Below are positions 56,580 to 64,000 of a DNA stretch of 64,000 nt, piece by piece. Each line of letters opens with the position of its first letter. Position 1 is the first letter of the stretch. The notes under the pieces were generated by a model that was not told where the DNA came from, ran no database searches, and was given only the letters and a program-made list of their open reading frames with translations. The stretch spans positions 5,489,001 through 5,553,000 of the forward strand of contig NZ_LT670818.1 of NCBI RefSeq assembly GCF_900129505.1, read 5' to 3'. The position numbers and the translations under genes were made by a program. Source of the stretch: Bradyrhizobium erythrophlei. Lineage in GTDB: Bacteria > Pseudomonadota > Alphaproteobacteria > Rhizobiales > Xanthobacteraceae.

Positions 56580-58325
56580 TTACTCGCGCGTCGTTTGGCC
56601 GTCCACATCGACCCGCTCGGGACGCAACACGACCAGGGCGCCGTCTTGTTGCAGCGCCAAAGTGTGGATGTAAAAATAGGCATCGGCGTCGTTGGCCGCC
56701 TCCATCACAGGGGAGGGCGCCGAAATGATCGAAAGGCCGGCGCATTGTCCGATCCAGTCGATGTGGCGATGACCGTGCATCAGGACGGCGCGGCCTCCCA
56801 GGGCCTGGAGGCGCCGAATGAACCAGTTTCCATTCACCAAAGCCGTGCCGATCCGCTCAGATAGCATCTTTGCCATTTTGGGATACTCGATCACGTGGTG
56901 GTGAAGCGCAATAATCCAGGATGCTTGAGGATACTGAGCCGTCGCGATGTCAATTCCTCTCACCTGCTCCACAGGAATCATTCCGAGCGCATTGGTGAAG
57001 GAAAAATGAGTGTCCGCGTTCGAGTTCAACAAGATGATTCCAAGACCGTCATCTTGCTCCGGCGGCAGCACCATTGGGAAGACCATCGACCATAGTTCAT
57101 CCAGGCTCCCCGAGAGTCGCGGCTTTCCAAGGTCGGCAAACCGAGCCATTTCCGCTCGGTGCGGTTTCAACGCCGCCGAGAGAGTGCCTGCCAGACAACG
57201 TCGGGGGTGGTCGATCAAGCGAACGCGTTCACCATGGAGGGCGTCCACGGCGGATAAAAACCGGAGTCGACGCAGCTTCCTGTTCGGACTTGTCGGGAGG
57301 TCGAGGCGAGCCGGATTCGCACGGTCGACGATATTGAGATCATGATTCCCCGGCAAGATAAGAAGCCGTTCGGCAATCCGTGGATAAGACGCCAATGCGT
57401 CGAAGATTTCCGACCACTCCGCCGAACGGCCCGCATCCGTGACATCGCCAGTGATGAGAATGGCGTCGAGAGGATCGTTCCGGTGGATGGAATCCGTCAA
57501 GGCGAGCAGCCTGTTAAAGCGCATATTTCCGCGCGGACCCGCTCGGCCACTTTCGATACGAAAACCGTAGCGTTCGCCCACGACATGGATGTCCGATAGA
57601 TGGGCCACACGCCACGTCCGGACCACCTGCAGGTTCGCCGGGAACTCCCTGAAGTCGCGAGGCGGAGCCATGGTTGCGTCGGCCCAGGCCCAGATGACTG
57701 CAGCGCCAGCAAGATAGGCTGCCATGAGCACCGTGCTGTTGGCCAGCGCGACGGAAATCAACTGGCCCGGTGAGGCAAGATCGGTGAAATCGCCGAGCCA
57801 GCGCGATGTTGGCCAGGCAACGATTAATAGCATCGAAGCCAGGGCAAAGATGACGATGCCGGCGACCCCGGCGGTTCGGGCCCGCAGAACGGCAAGCTGA
57901 GAGCCTTCAATCCGCGATTGCAGAAGTGTTTCGGAGAGGTGCCTCAAGCCCTCCCGGAAAAACAAATATAGTGGTTCGACGGCAAGCGAATTCAACGACC
58001 AGAAGCTGCTTTCGGCGACACGAAGCAGGCTTCTGATGCCGAACAATCCAATTGCAAGGACGGTCACAAGAACCAGCGCAGGCCAAATGCCGAGGAGAGG
58101 GGACACGATTTTGCGTGAGACCATGCCCACCCACGCCGAAGCAACGAGTGGTGTCAGACCGAGGAGTAGACCTGGGAGGATGAAAAGAGCCGTGCACGAC
58201 CAAATGAGCTTCGGAAAACTGATCTCAGCCAACATATTCCCCGCAAGCGAATACAGAGAACGAGCCTTGGTGCTTGACGCGTCATCTTCGACGTCTCCGA
58301 GACGAGGATCAATCACGGGGCTCAT
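56580..58325 (-). CDS. membrane-anchored metallophosphoesterase
   Basis: A 581-residue protein. About five membrane segments occupy residues ~35-215. A calcineurin-like phosphoesterase domain then follows with all metal motifs: VAHLSDIHVVGERYG (DxH), ILITGDVTDAG (GD), LPGNHDLN (GNHD), ALHHHVIEY (H) and LMHGHRHIDW (GHxH). Topology would place the domain in the cytoplasm or periplasm depending on segment count. Substrate unknown; relatives cleave lipid-linked or nucleotide phosphoesters. Confidence 0.88.
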   Translation of the reverse strand: MSPVIDPRLGDVEDDASSTKARSLYSLAGNMLAEISFPKLIWSCTALFILPGLLLGLTPLVASAWVGMVSRKIVSPLLGIWPALVLVTVLAIGLFGIRSLLRVAESSFWSLNSLAVEPLYLFFREGLRHLSETLLQSRIEGSQLAVLRARTAGVAGIVIFALASMLLIVAWPTSRWLGDFTDLASPGQLISVALANSTVLMAAYLAGAAVIWAWADATMAPPRDFREFPANLQVVRTWRVAHLSDIHVVGERYGFRIESGRAGPRGNMRFNRLLALTDSIHRNDPLDAILITGDVTDAGRSAEWSEIFDALASYPRIAERLLILPGNHDLNIVDRANPARLDLPTSPNRKLRRLRFLSAVDALHGERVRLIDHPRRCLAGTLSAALKPHRAEMARFADLGKPRLSGSLDELWSMVFPMVLPPEQDDGLGIILLNSNADTHFSFTNALGMIPVEQVRGIDIATAQYPQASWIIALHHHVIEYPKMAKMLSERIGTALVNGNWFIRRLQALGGRAVLMHGHRHIDWIGQCAGLSIISAPSPVMEAANDADAYFYIHTLALQQDGALVVLRPERVDVDGQTTRE

Positions 58326-58399
58326 AACGGGCTTCTGATCACGACCATGGCTGCGCTACCTTCTCTCCGAAGTTATCAGGCCGATCCGGTCGCGCGCGC

Positions 58400-59518
58400 T
58401 TATCCCCGAGCTTGGCGGATGAGGCGTCGGCTGAGATCATCTCCCAGCCAGTCTTCGACATAAAGCCGAAGAACGGCGACGCGGCCGACCGCAAACAGAG
58501 GCAGCGCGAGTGCAATTCCCATCACGCCGAACAGGGATCCGCACAGGACGATGGCAACCAATGTCCATGCGGGAGACAATTGCGCTGCTTGACGCTGGAT
58601 CAGAGGGCCGATCACATAGCCTTCGATAGATTGTATGGCGGTATAGATCCCAATTGCCCAAATTAGCTTTGAAAGACCAAGGGGCATGGCCACCAATGCG
58701 ACCGGGATGCCGGCTACAATTGGGCCGAGATACGGGACGAAGTTTGACGCGCCGGCCTGCGCGCCAAGAAGAAAGGCACCTGGGATACCCAGCAAATAAA
58801 GCGCGAGCCAGACACAGGCGCCCATCAGCACGATCCTAATAAGTTGACCGACAAGCCAGGAGCGAAGAACGCTACCCATTTCATCCAGAACGGCAACCAC
58901 GCGTTGCCGAGACGAAGGCCTCACCAACAGCACCAGGCCGTCGCGGTACACTCTGGGGTGCAAAGAGAAAAGAAGCCCCAGGAACATCACCACAAGCGTG
59001 TTGGCCAAGACGCTGGCCGTTGTTCCGACAGCGGTTTGGGCGTGACCGAACAGTTTGTCGTGATCGGGAAACCAGCGGGAGAGATCGCGGCTGCCCTCCG
59101 GACCGAACAAATCAACACCAACGGCCAGCATACGCTGTTGCAGGACCTCAAGCTGGGTATCCATCACGCGGATCAGGAGACTGGCCTGTTCGGGGATTTT
59201 CCGCGCACCCCACATGGCACCGACGACTATCAGTCCGGTCAGGATAAGAATCACCAGACTCAATCGCCAGATGCGGCCAATGGGCAAAACCTGGCTGAGT
59301 GCGCGAGCACAGCTGTCGAGAAAAGACGCAAGCAGAATGCCTGCGAATATGATGAGAAGGCTCGAAGACGTTCGCCATACGATCAGGATGCCGAGGGCGA
59401 CGCCCAGTACTGTGAGGGCGTCGGCCAAGGTGAACCGCGGAACAGAATCCTCCGCTCTCGACGAGATCCCACCACGCGAGATGACTTCGGCCTCTTTGCC
59501 ATGCTTTAGTTCAGTCAC
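58400..59518 (-). CDS. AI-2E family transporter (PerM/TqsA-like)
   Basis: A 372-residue membrane protein with about eight segments. FTLADALTVLGVALGILIVW and the central PEQASLLIRVMDTQL helix lead to the conserved VPYLGPIVAGIPVALVAM region and a final PAWTLVAIVLCGSLFGVMGIALALPLFAVGRV. The family includes the AI-2 exporter TqsA and Na+/H+ antiporters. The start is uncertain: GTG 59518 is chosen, but GTG 59623 is also in frame. It is 74 bases after the phosphoesterase gene on the same strand. Confidence 0.88.
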   Translation of the reverse strand: MTELKHGKEAEVISRGGISSRAEDSVPRFTLADALTVLGVALGILIVWRTSSSLLIIFAGILLASFLDSCARALSQVLPIGRIWRLSLVILILTGLIVVGAMWGARKIPEQASLLIRVMDTQLEVLQQRMLAVGVDLFGPEGSRDLSRWFPDHDKLFGHAQTAVGTTASVLANTLVVMFLGLLFSLHPRVYRDGLVLLVRPSSRQRVVAVLDEMGSVLRSWLVGQLIRIVLMGACVWLALYLLGIPGAFLLGAQAGASNFVPYLGPIVAGIPVALVAMPLGLSKLIWAIGIYTAIQSIEGYVIGPLIQRQAAQLSPAWTLVAIVLCGSLFGVMGIALALPLFAVGRVAVLRLYVEDWLGDDLSRRLIRQARG

Positions 59519-59687
59519 TTGGCCCTCGACGTCTGCTTCGTTTCGAGCGGTTGAATGCGATGCTCCGTGCTGCCTCGAGCCAAGTGAAGCGCAAGAGGGC
59601 CGGAGCTCCTTTGCGTCGCCCACTCATCGAGGGTCACTGCGCTCCTGCCATCCAGGCGGGGTTTGATGAGACGAATATATCTACGTT

Positions 59688-60323
59688 TCAAAGCCCGACC
59701 AATTTCGCACGGATCGCGTACCGCACCAGCTCGGCGGTCGATGAAACCCCAAGCTTGCGCATCGCCGAGGCGCGATGAGTTTCAACGGTCTTCACGCTGA
59801 GGTCCATGACGGCCCCTATGGATCTGTTGGTGTGTCCTTCCGCAATAAGTTGAACAACGTTATGTTCCCGGGAAGATAATTCGATCGCCGGCCTGTCCCT
59901 CTTGCTGAGTTGATAATCGTGGAGCAATTTCTCCAATACCAGACTGGAGAAATACGGACGATGTTCAAGAAGCGCCTCGACGGCCGCGATGAGATGGCCC
60001 CTTGCGTCTGATTTCAGCAGAAAGCCTCGTACTCCCGCCATGAGGACTTCAGCGAGAATCGCCTCGCTGTCATGCATTGTGAGAATGAGAACTTCCGTGC
60101 GCAGATGACTGGATCTAATTCGCCGGCTGACTTCGACCCCGGTCATAAGAGGCATTGAGTAATCGAGAATCGCTACATCCGGTTTCATTTCCTGAGTTCG
60201 CACAAATGCGTCCTTGCCGTTGACGGCTTCTCCGCTGACGGCCCAGTCCGCGCGGCTTTCGATGATCGCGCGAAGGCCGGATCTCACGACTTCATGATCG
60301 TCTGCAATCAGGATTCGCTTCAC
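59688..60323 (-). CDS. NarL/FixJ-type response regulator 1
   Basis: A 211-residue regulator: receiver domain (~1-120) with ADDHE acidic pocket, phospho-acceptor Asp54 in VAILDYSMP and the LLKSDA lysine region, then a LuxR HTH (~145-205: LIAEGHTNRSIGAVMDLSVKTVETHRASAMRKLG, in parts). GTG 60323 aligns exactly with the start of its neighbour paralogue. The two proteins share long identical stretches, so they arose by duplication. The dyad at 60379-60419 lies just upstream. Confidence 0.93.
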   Translation of the reverse strand: MKRILIADDHEVVRSGLRAIIESRADWAVSGEAVNGKDAFVRTQEMKPDVAILDYSMPLMTGVEVSRRIRSSHLRTEVLILTMHDSEAILAEVLMAGVRGFLLKSDARGHLIAAVEALLEHRPYFSSLVLEKLLHDYQLSKRDRPAIELSSREHNVVQLIAEGHTNRSIGAVMDLSVKTVETHRASAMRKLGVSSTAELVRYAIRAKLVGL

Positions 60324-60378
60324 AGTGCTGTTTCCGTGGATCCGCTGGCCTCTGATCGACAATTACTTACTGCCCGAC

Positions 60379-60419
60379 GGGTGATCTATTATAAGGGCTT
60401 ATCCTCGTGGCGATCACCC
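60379..60419. promoter_or_regulatory. dyad D upstream of response regulator 1
   Basis: GGGTGATC (60379-60386) and GATCACCC (60412-60419) are perfect 8-bp inverted arms, 25 bases apart. A second palindrome GGGAT-GAAT-ATCCC is at 60440-60453. Both are within 130 bases of the regulator start, suggesting autoregulation. Confidence 0.5.
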
Positions 60420-60568
60420 CACAAAACCCTGAAGCTCCAGGGATGAATATCCCGAGTGATAGTCGGCGCTTGATCCAAGAATCTGCGAGGCTGCATGCGG
60501 ACGTCCGTCCTGATTAACGCAGCCGGAGTTGGATCGAACCGTGCTTCCAATGTCCGAACTAAGCGGTT

Positions 60569-61198
60569 TCATGCCTCCAAGAGCTTGTTGCGAACGGCGT
60601 ATCGGACCAAGCCAGCGGTCGAGCGTACGTTGAGCTTGCGCATGGCGGTAGCTCTGTGCGTTTCCGTAGTTTTGATGCTGAGGCTTAGCAGCGCACTGAC
60701 TTCCTTGTTGCTGTACCCTTCGGCAATCAATCTGACGATCGTCTCCTCGCGCGGCGAGAGCAGTTGATGCCGGCCGCCATTGCCGCCCGCGATGCCCTTC
60801 AATTCGCTCGAAAGCGCGCTGGTGTAAAACGGCTTATGTTGCATCAACGACTCGACGGCAGCCAACAGCAACTTGTTCGCATCGGATTTCAGCAAAAAAG
60901 CGTAGGCGCCGGCTTGTACCGCCTGCAATGCCAACTCATGCGAGTCATGCATCGTGAAAATCAGTACTTCCGTCGCGAGTTGACGTTCCCTGATACGCCG
61001 TGTGACTTCTACGCCGGTCATGAAAGGCATCGAATAATCGACGATCGCCACGTCCGGCCGCATTTCGATGGCGGCAGCGAGGGCTTGATTGCCGTCGTGC
61101 GCCTCAGCAACGACCTCCCAGCCTGGACGCCCTTCCAGCAGGGCACGCAGCCCCGATCTCACCGTTTCATGATCATCAGCTACAAGAATCCGTTTCAT
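60569..61198 (-). CDS. NarL/FixJ-type response regulator 2
   Basis: A 209-residue regulator with receiver domain (Asp54 in VAIVDYSMP, LLKSDA) and a LuxR HTH (LSPREETIVRLIAEGYSNKEVSALLSLSIKTTETHRATAMRKL, in parts). It is 27 bases after the histidine kinase gene, so it is its probable direct partner. MKRILVADDHETVRSGLRALLE matches the start of response regulator 1 almost position for position. Confidence 0.94.
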   Translation of the reverse strand: MKRILVADDHETVRSGLRALLEGRPGWEVVAEAHDGNQALAAAIEMRPDVAIVDYSMPFMTGVEVTRRIRERQLATEVLIFTMHDSHELALQAVQAGAYAFLLKSDANKLLLAAVESLMQHKPFYTSALSSELKGIAGGNGGRHQLLSPREETIVRLIAEGYSNKEVSALLSLSIKTTETHRATAMRKLNVRSTAGLVRYAVRNKLLEA

Positions 61199-61225
61199 GA
61201 TCCTGCAAACTCCTGGCCGATAGCA

Positions 61226-62140
61226 CTATCGCCGATCGTCGCGGCGGTTCGGATTTCTCCAAATTCCGACCGGCGGGCTCAATTTAGTAGTCTCGCGCAC
61301 TGGATAGTGATGGCCTGGACGGTTGTGGGGTGGCTGTGGCGTGTGCGCCTCCCTTGGCGCAGGGTAGGGGAGCAGGGCACAGACCGTGGTGCCTCGGCGC
61401 AGTCCCGTCGAGGAATGGATTTCGAAGGTACCTCCCAACTGGCGCACCCTGCTTCTCATCCCCGGAATTCCAACACCAAACGAAACGGCCTTGGGTCCGG
61501 ATTTTGCCTGACCGGTCGGAATCCCGCAGCCATCGTCAATTACACGGAGCCGAACATCATTCCTCCTGGCATCAATGGCGATCGTGACCTGTGTCGCGTG
61601 CGCATGCCGGAACACGTTTGTGAGCGCTTCTTGAACAATTCTGAGCAGCGAGCACTGCGTCTCGTAAGGAAATCTGCAGACCTCAGGAGTGATGTCGACA
61701 ATGCTCCTCAATGAAGTGCGCGCCGAGAATCCGTTTGCGTATTGCTCGATTGTGCTCTTCAAGCCGTCGTTGAGCAGATCTTGGGGGTACAACAAATACG
61801 AGAAGGCACGAATTTCCTGAAGCGCCTGGTTAATTGAGGCGTCAATGTCGTCAAAGATTTGCTTTGCTGTGCCTGCATCGCCCGTCGCGTGCCTCAGCCG
61901 CAGCAGGTTCAAGCTCGCGGCAATCAAATGCTGGCATGTCGAATCGTGAAGGTCGGACGCGATCCGCTGCTGTATATCTTCCTGAAGCGATAGTAGGCGG
62001 ACGGCAATATTTTCGTTCGCACGGATTGCCGCGCTTCTCTCTCTATCACCGGTAGTCCTGTCACCGGCGGTCGCGCTCTTCGCCCGAGCGAAACTTCGGC
62101 AAGATCCGTATCCGTCTGGGCTCGGCTTTGTTTCCTTCAT
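61226..62140 (-). CDS. soluble sensor histidine kinase (HisKA_3/NarX type)
   Basis: A 304-residue kinase without membrane segments or a recognisable input domain: ~45 basic residues, then the HisKA_3 helix pair with the phospho-acceptor His65 in IASDLHDSTCQHLIAASLNLL, and an HATPase_c domain (EALTNVFRHAHATQVTI N-box, VIDDGCGIP G1, GVGIPGMRSRVRQLGG G2). The ~45-residue C-terminal tail is Pro/Arg-rich. It probably senses through a partner. Transcribed with response regulator 2. Confidence 0.92.
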   Translation of the reverse strand: MKETKPSPDGYGSCRSFARAKSATAGDRTTGDRERSAAIRANENIAVRLLSLQEDIQQRIASDLHDSTCQHLIAASLNLLRLRHATGDAGTAKQIFDDIDASINQALQEIRAFSYLLYPQDLLNDGLKSTIEQYANGFSARTSLRSIVDITPEVCRFPYETQCSLLRIVQEALTNVFRHAHATQVTIAIDARRNDVRLRVIDDGCGIPTGQAKSGPKAVSFGVGIPGMRSRVRQLGGTFEIHSSTGLRRGTTVCALLPYPAPREAHTPQPPHNRPGHHYPVRETTKLSPPVGIWRNPNRRDDRR

Positions 62141-62577
62141 TGTTTCCGCCAGACAATTGAGACAGGGGAAGGCTGCGTGATCTCCCTAAGGGCAATTGCT
62201 CATCGGTCGTCCTGACGAGATGAGTAGAAAACCCCCTCGCCGTCGAGTCAAGCGAAAGGATTGTGGCAACTACTGCGAGTAAGCTTCGGATTTAGCTAAA
62301 ACAACGCGGCATTTCCGTGGGGTCCGGCATGCTGTTGGCCGCAGCATATCGATGCGGCGGAAGCCGCTCGGGAAGCCCCTAAGCAGTATTATCACTATAG
62401 CTGCGGTCAGTACATTTGCTGATAACGGAGGCGCTTTTCCAGGTCCAGACTGATCGCGGTGAATTGATGTATTTCGCCAGGCGACCGGACCACCTCGTAA
62501 GCAGGCCGATGATTTGGTGTTGGTCAATCTGGCGATGCCGCAGACCGAAACATTCGCGGCTCACCAAGGGTGGAACC
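62141..62577. other. divergent intergenic region between kinase and efflux adaptor
   Basis: 437 bases, no gene. It contains CCCTAAGGG (62184-62192) in the kinase promoter region, which resembles the centre of dyads A and B, and AT-rich stretches around 62385-62415 that may hold the adaptor promoter. Confidence 0.4.
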
Positions 62578-63708
62578 ATGCCTACAGGCGTCTGCCGGTC
62601 GGTTTTGAATGAAAATCGTGCAAACAGGCAAAATCGTGCAAACAGGTTCGCGTGCATAGCGGCCGCCGCGTTGTCGCTTGCGGCGTGTCAGCGAGAGCCC
62701 GAGCCCGCGGTTGCGGGAGCCCGCCCCGTCCGAACCACGACGATCGAGCGCAGCAAGGCTGGCGTGCCGCTCTCGTTTACCGGCCACGTCGAAGCGGAAG
62801 ACGAAGTAGCATTGGCATTTCGTATTTCGGGCCGGCTCCTCAAGAACGACGGCAATCTCGGAGATCGGGTACAACCGGGGCAAGTGCTGGCGAAGCTCGA
62901 ACCACAGAACGAGCTGAACACATTGCGGCAGGCGCAGGCGGGTCTGGCGGCCGCGCAGGGGCAGTTGACCCAGGCGCGCAATCATTTCGACCGTCAGGAG
63001 ACGCTGCTTGGCCAGGGGTGGACGACCCGTGCCAATTTCGACGTTGCAACGCAGGCGCTACAAACCGCTCAATCACAAGTCGATGCAGCCGAGGCGCAGT
63101 TGAAGAGCGCACACGATCTGGTGAGCTTCACCGAACTCAAAGCGGACGCGCCCGGTGTCATCACGGGAATCGGTCCGAGCGCCGGGGAAGTTGTCCAGGC
63201 CGGGCAGATGATCGCCAGGCTCGCGCGCCAGGACGGCCGCGACGCGGTCTTCGATGTGCCGGCTCAATTGATTCGGTCGGCACCGACTGATCCGCAAATC
63301 ACGGTGAGCTTGACGGATGACCCCACCGTAACGGCACGTGGGCGTGTCCGCGAGGTTGCAGCGCAAGCCAACGCAGTTACACGGACTTTTGAAGTCAAGG
63401 TCGGCCTGACTGATCCGCCGCCTGCGATGCGGCTTGGCGCCACGGTTACCGGACGCATGGAAACGGATGCCGTACCAATCATCGAAATTCCCGCGACGGC
63501 GCTGACGAAATCCAATCAGCAGCCCGCCGTCTGGATCGTCGATCCGTCAAGCCGTACGGTTTCAATACGAAATGTCGAGGTATTACGCTTCGAAGAGGCG
63601 CAGGTGGTCGTGTCGCAGGGGGTCGACACCGGAGAAATCGTCGTTACAGCAGGCGTGCAGGCTCTGCACCCCGGGCAAAAAGTCCGACTACTTGGGTCAG
63701 AGCAATGA
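62578..63708 (+). CDS. RND efflux periplasmic adaptor lipoprotein
   Basis: A 376-residue adaptor. The lipoprotein signal ends in the lipobox LAAC (AAAALSLAACQRE, Cys ~36). Lipoyl half motifs VALAFRISGRLLKNDGNLGDRVQPGQVLAKL and LVSFTELKADAPGVITGIGPSAGEVVQAGQ flank a coiled-coil hairpin (~100-160). ATG 62578 has AAGGGTGGAA upstream. The signal peptide contains ENRANRQNRANR, produced by an 18-bp tandem duplication. Coupled to the RND gene (ATGA). Confidence 0.92.
   Translation: MPTGVCRSVLNENRANRQNRANRFACIAAAALSLAACQREPEPAVAGARPVRTTTIERSKAGVPLSFTGHVEAEDEVALAFRISGRLLKNDGNLGDRVQPGQVLAKLEPQNELNTLRQAQAGLAAAQGQLTQARNHFDRQETLLGQGWTTRANFDVATQALQTAQSQVDAAEAQLKSAHDLVSFTELKADAPGVITGIGPSAGEVVQAGQMIARLARQDGRDAVFDVPAQLIRSAPTDPQITVSLTDDPTVTARGRVREVAAQANAVTRTFEVKVGLTDPPPAMRLGATVTGRMETDAVPIIEIPATALTKSNQQPAVWIVDPSSRTVSIRNVEVLRFEEAQVVVSQGVDTGEIVVTAGVQALHPGQKVRLLGSEQ
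62612..62647 (+). repeat. perfect 18-bp tandem duplication inside the adaptor signal peptide
   Basis: AAAATCGTGCAAACAGG plus one base occurs twice in a row (62612-62629, 62630-62647; only the last base differs). It keeps the reading frame and repeats the residues NRANRQ/NRANRF in the polar start of the signal peptide. Confidence 0.8.
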
Positions 63709-64000
63709 CCGGCTTCAATCTTTCTGAATGGGCGCTCAACCACCGTTCGCTCGTCGCTTACACGATGATTGTTGCCGTCATTTCCGGTGCTTTGTCTTAT
63801 TCGCGGCTCGGCCGTAGCGAAGATCCATCCTTCATCATCAAGACGATGGTGGTCCAAGCCAGCTGGCCCGGGGCAACCGTGGAGGAGACCCTGAAGCAGG
63901 TCACGGAACGGCTCGAACGCACGCTGGAGGAGACGCCGCATCTGGATTTCCTGCGTAGTTTCACGCGCGCAGGCGTCACGACGATCTTCGTCAATCTGCA
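63705..64000 (+). CDS. RND efflux pump inner-membrane subunit, N-terminal part
   Basis: The first ~98 residues of an AcrB-superfamily protein, cut by the window end. MTGFNLSEWALNHRSLVAYTMIVAVISGALSYSRLGRSEDPSFIIKTMVV is the first membrane segment and loop, followed by WPGATVEETLKQVTERLERTLEE, the usual start of the porter domain. SEDPSF marks a subgroup distinct from the HAE1 pump at 37.8 kb. Start overlaps the adaptor stop. Confidence 0.92.
   Translation, partial: MTGFNLSEWALNHRSLVAYTMIVAVISGALSYSRLGRSEDPSFIIKTMVVQASWPGATVEETLKQVTERLERTLEETPHLDFLRSFTRAGVTTIFVNL

Noticed and set aside
62514..62527. TTGGTGTTGGTCAA upstream of the efflux adaptor, FNR-like
   Set aside because: Both half sites deviate from TTGAT/ATCAA; a chance match is likely in 64 kb.

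Overview
The window is high-GC DNA from an alphaproteobacterium of the Bradyrhizobium/Rhodopseudomonas group. The evidence is a ChvE-GguA-GguB sugar importer, a Bug/TctC-type solute receptor, a DUF3551 protein, an arginine-tailed small exported protein and many small stress-type membrane proteins, all typical of that group. No rRNA, intact tRNA, CRISPR array or intact insertion sequence was seen.

1-8.8 kb, nitrogen and small-molecule metabolism: the end of an SsuB/TauB-type ABC importer with its permease, an acetamidase/formamidase family enzyme and a LysE/RhtB exporter; a flavin monooxygenase; a Bug-type receptor gene broken by one in-frame stop; a 70-residue unknown protein behind a perfect FNR/FixK-type box; alanine dehydrogenase with a divergent Lrp/AsnC regulator; and an amidase.

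8.8-18 kb, sugar region: a FadR-type regulator, an L-2-keto-3-deoxyarabonate dehydratase-like protein, an L-arabinose 1-dehydrogenase-like Gfo/Idh oxidoreductase, an aldose 1-epimerase and an SMP-30 lactonase, followed by chvE-gguA-gguB. This is most of the non-phosphorylative L-arabinose route, without arabonate dehydratase and the semialdehyde dehydrogenase. Just before the regulator lies a scar of a deleted YtfT/YjfF-type permease pair.

18-34 kb: a complete Dpp/Opp-type ABC operon; a class III nucleotide cyclase with a zinc-ribbon N-terminus; a minus-strand catabolic operon (flavin monooxygenase of the acyl-CoA dehydrogenase fold, FMN reductase, alpha/beta hydrolase, cupin, MFS transporter) opposite a LuxR-type regulator; serA; and a short AMP nucleosidase-like protein.

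34-37.8 kb, mosaic and gene-poor: a pentapeptide-repeat protein, a 3' tRNA-Arg(ACG) fragment that looks like an attachment-site remnant, a long hairpin, and an HxlR regulator/DUF899 pair bracketed by two ~110-bp direct repeats.

37.8-64 kb, envelope and stress region: an RND efflux pump and adaptor, many small exported or membrane proteins (DUF3551, HdeD, DUF6894, DUF992, BI-1, arginine-tailed), a patatin/GntP/hydrolase/amidohydrolase group, an APC amino-acid antiporter, a membrane metallophosphoesterase, an AI-2E family protein, a soluble HisKA_3 kinase with two paralogous NarL-type response regulators, and the start of a second RND pump. Several promoter regions here carry a related dyad (GGTGATTMCC/GGGAATCACC type), suggesting a shared regulator, possibly the local response regulators.
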